Origin: Streptomyces flaveolus | GTDB lineage: Bacteria; Actinomycetota; Actinomycetes; Streptomycetales; Streptomycetaceae | Assembly (NCBI RefSeq): GCF_014648815.1 | Contig: NZ_BMRV01000024.1 | Span: 1-64,000, forward strand | DNA: 64,000 bases | Direction: 5' to 3' | Part shown: in pieces, positions 63,605 to 64,000 of the stretch | Layout of the letters: each line of letters opens with the position of its first letter | Numbering within the stretch: the stretch's first letter is position 1 | Notes under the pieces: model-generated | What the model was told of the DNA's origin: nothing | The model's input: the letters and a program-made list of their open reading frames with translations, nothing else | Databases searched by the model: none | Made by a program: the position numbers and the translations under genes

Positions 63605-64000
63605 CGGACACCCGGCTGATACACAACGTCGGAGTCGGCGCCCTGGAGTGGCTGTGGTCCCATCGCGACGGATTCCGGCTGGAGCCGGACGTCGACCCCG
63701 AGGTGGGCTTCCTGGAGCGCTTCAAGCCGGTCGGCGAACTCGCCCTGATCTGCACGGTGCTGTTCCGTGAGGGCGTGGCCGGCACGCGGCAGGCGCAACT
63801 GGCCCGCCAACTGCTCGACCACACCTGGCGGGAGACCCTGGACGGCGGCCGCATGCTGGCCCGCGGGCAGCGCATCGAGCCGTTCTCGCCCATACCGTTC
63901 GAGGTGTACCTGCCCTTCAAGGAGCTGGGCTACAGCCAGCCCGAGGTGGAACGCGCCACCGAGCTCAACCACCGCCTCGACAGCTGGGTGACGTTCCCCG
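63601..64000 (+). CDS. Tandem paralogue 2, cut by the window end
   Basis: The first 133 residues of a homologue of the preceding protein: MTDTRLIHNVGVGALEWLWS, RFKPVGELALICTVLF, and ARGQRIEPFSPIPFEVYLPF. The ATG overlaps the previous stop (ATGA), the third coupled junction in this unit. The gene continues beyond base 64000, so what follows it (transporter, enzyme or another copy) cannot be seen. Confidence 0.65.
   Translation, partial: MTDTRLIHNVGVGALEWLWSHRDGFRLEPDVDPEVGFLERFKPVGELALICTVLFREGVAGTRQAQLARQLLDHTWRETLDGGRMLARGQRIEPFSPIPFEVYLPFKELGYSQPEVERATELNHRLDSWVTFP

Overview
The window reads as chromosomal DNA of a Streptomyces or close relative. GC is very high with strong third-position GC bias. 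The gene families are typical of the genus: an F420-type LLM oxidoreductase, DUF5133, bL37, an Lsr2-type DNA-binding tail, HTH/NB-ARC/TPR regulators, and SpoIIE phosphatases with GAF/PAS sensors. Many genes are truncated or frameshifted and the content is accessory (catabolism, efflux, stress, regulators, a possible peptide locus). That suggests a chromosome arm rather than the core, which is inference. I see no rRNA, tRNA, CRISPR array, complete insertion sequence or phage.

Layout. 1-4900: end of an HSL-type esterase, a hydrolase remnant, dps, a LysR regulator, and the first of two 752-residue HTH-NB-ARC-TPR regulators. 5460-12051: an NmrA-type oxidoreductase, the second 752-residue regulator, another HSL-type esterase with an AraC regulator, and a haloperoxidase-type hydrolase ending at a perfect 42-bp palindrome. 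12369-15760: a decay zone with ferredoxin and ferredoxin-reductase remnants, a HAD dehalogenase, a MarR remnant behind an intact SoxR-type promoter, an SMI1/KNR4-Lsr2 fusion, and about 830 bp without an intact gene. 15760-23750: an anti-sigma-type ATPase, an MDR/MerR/LLM cassette, an FdhF/YdeP molybdoenzyme with an SRPBCC partner, the tiny ribosomal protein bL37, a GreA-like protein and two unrelated DUF488 proteins.

23747-31041: a ClpC-like ATPase, a 5'-truncated moeA, a short FUSC-type membrane protein, a TetR regulator with a 3-alpha/20-beta-hydroxysteroid dehydrogenase, and a PAP2 membrane enzyme. 31066-39496: a minus-strand operon that looks like an aromatic ring-hydroxylation and meta-cleavage pathway. 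It contains an FAH hydrolase, a cyclase-type hydrolase, an FAD monooxygenase, an amidohydrolase, an extradiol dioxygenase, a second FAH and an SDR, mostly with 4-base overlaps, and is controlled by a divergent LysR regulator. 39547-48675: a SpoIIE phosphatase, a quinone-reductase-like MDR, DUF5133, an AraC/VOC pair plus a divergent VOC paralogue, a UvrA2/DrrC-type ABC protein and three small stress-type proteins.

48691-60763: photolyase with an SDR-DUF2867 protein, a MarR regulator with an MMPL exporter behind an AT-rich operator, a PPOX protein, DUF2243 with CtaG, MscS, a methyltransferase and a RecQ-type helicase. 60842-61581 holds fragments. 61665-64000 is a tightly packed run: a 60-residue acidic peptide with a strong ribosome site, a 233-residue unknown protein, and two tandem homologous proteins, the second cut by the window end. 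This run has the layout of a peptide (RiPP-like) locus without any textbook maturase, and is the best candidate here for an undescribed system.
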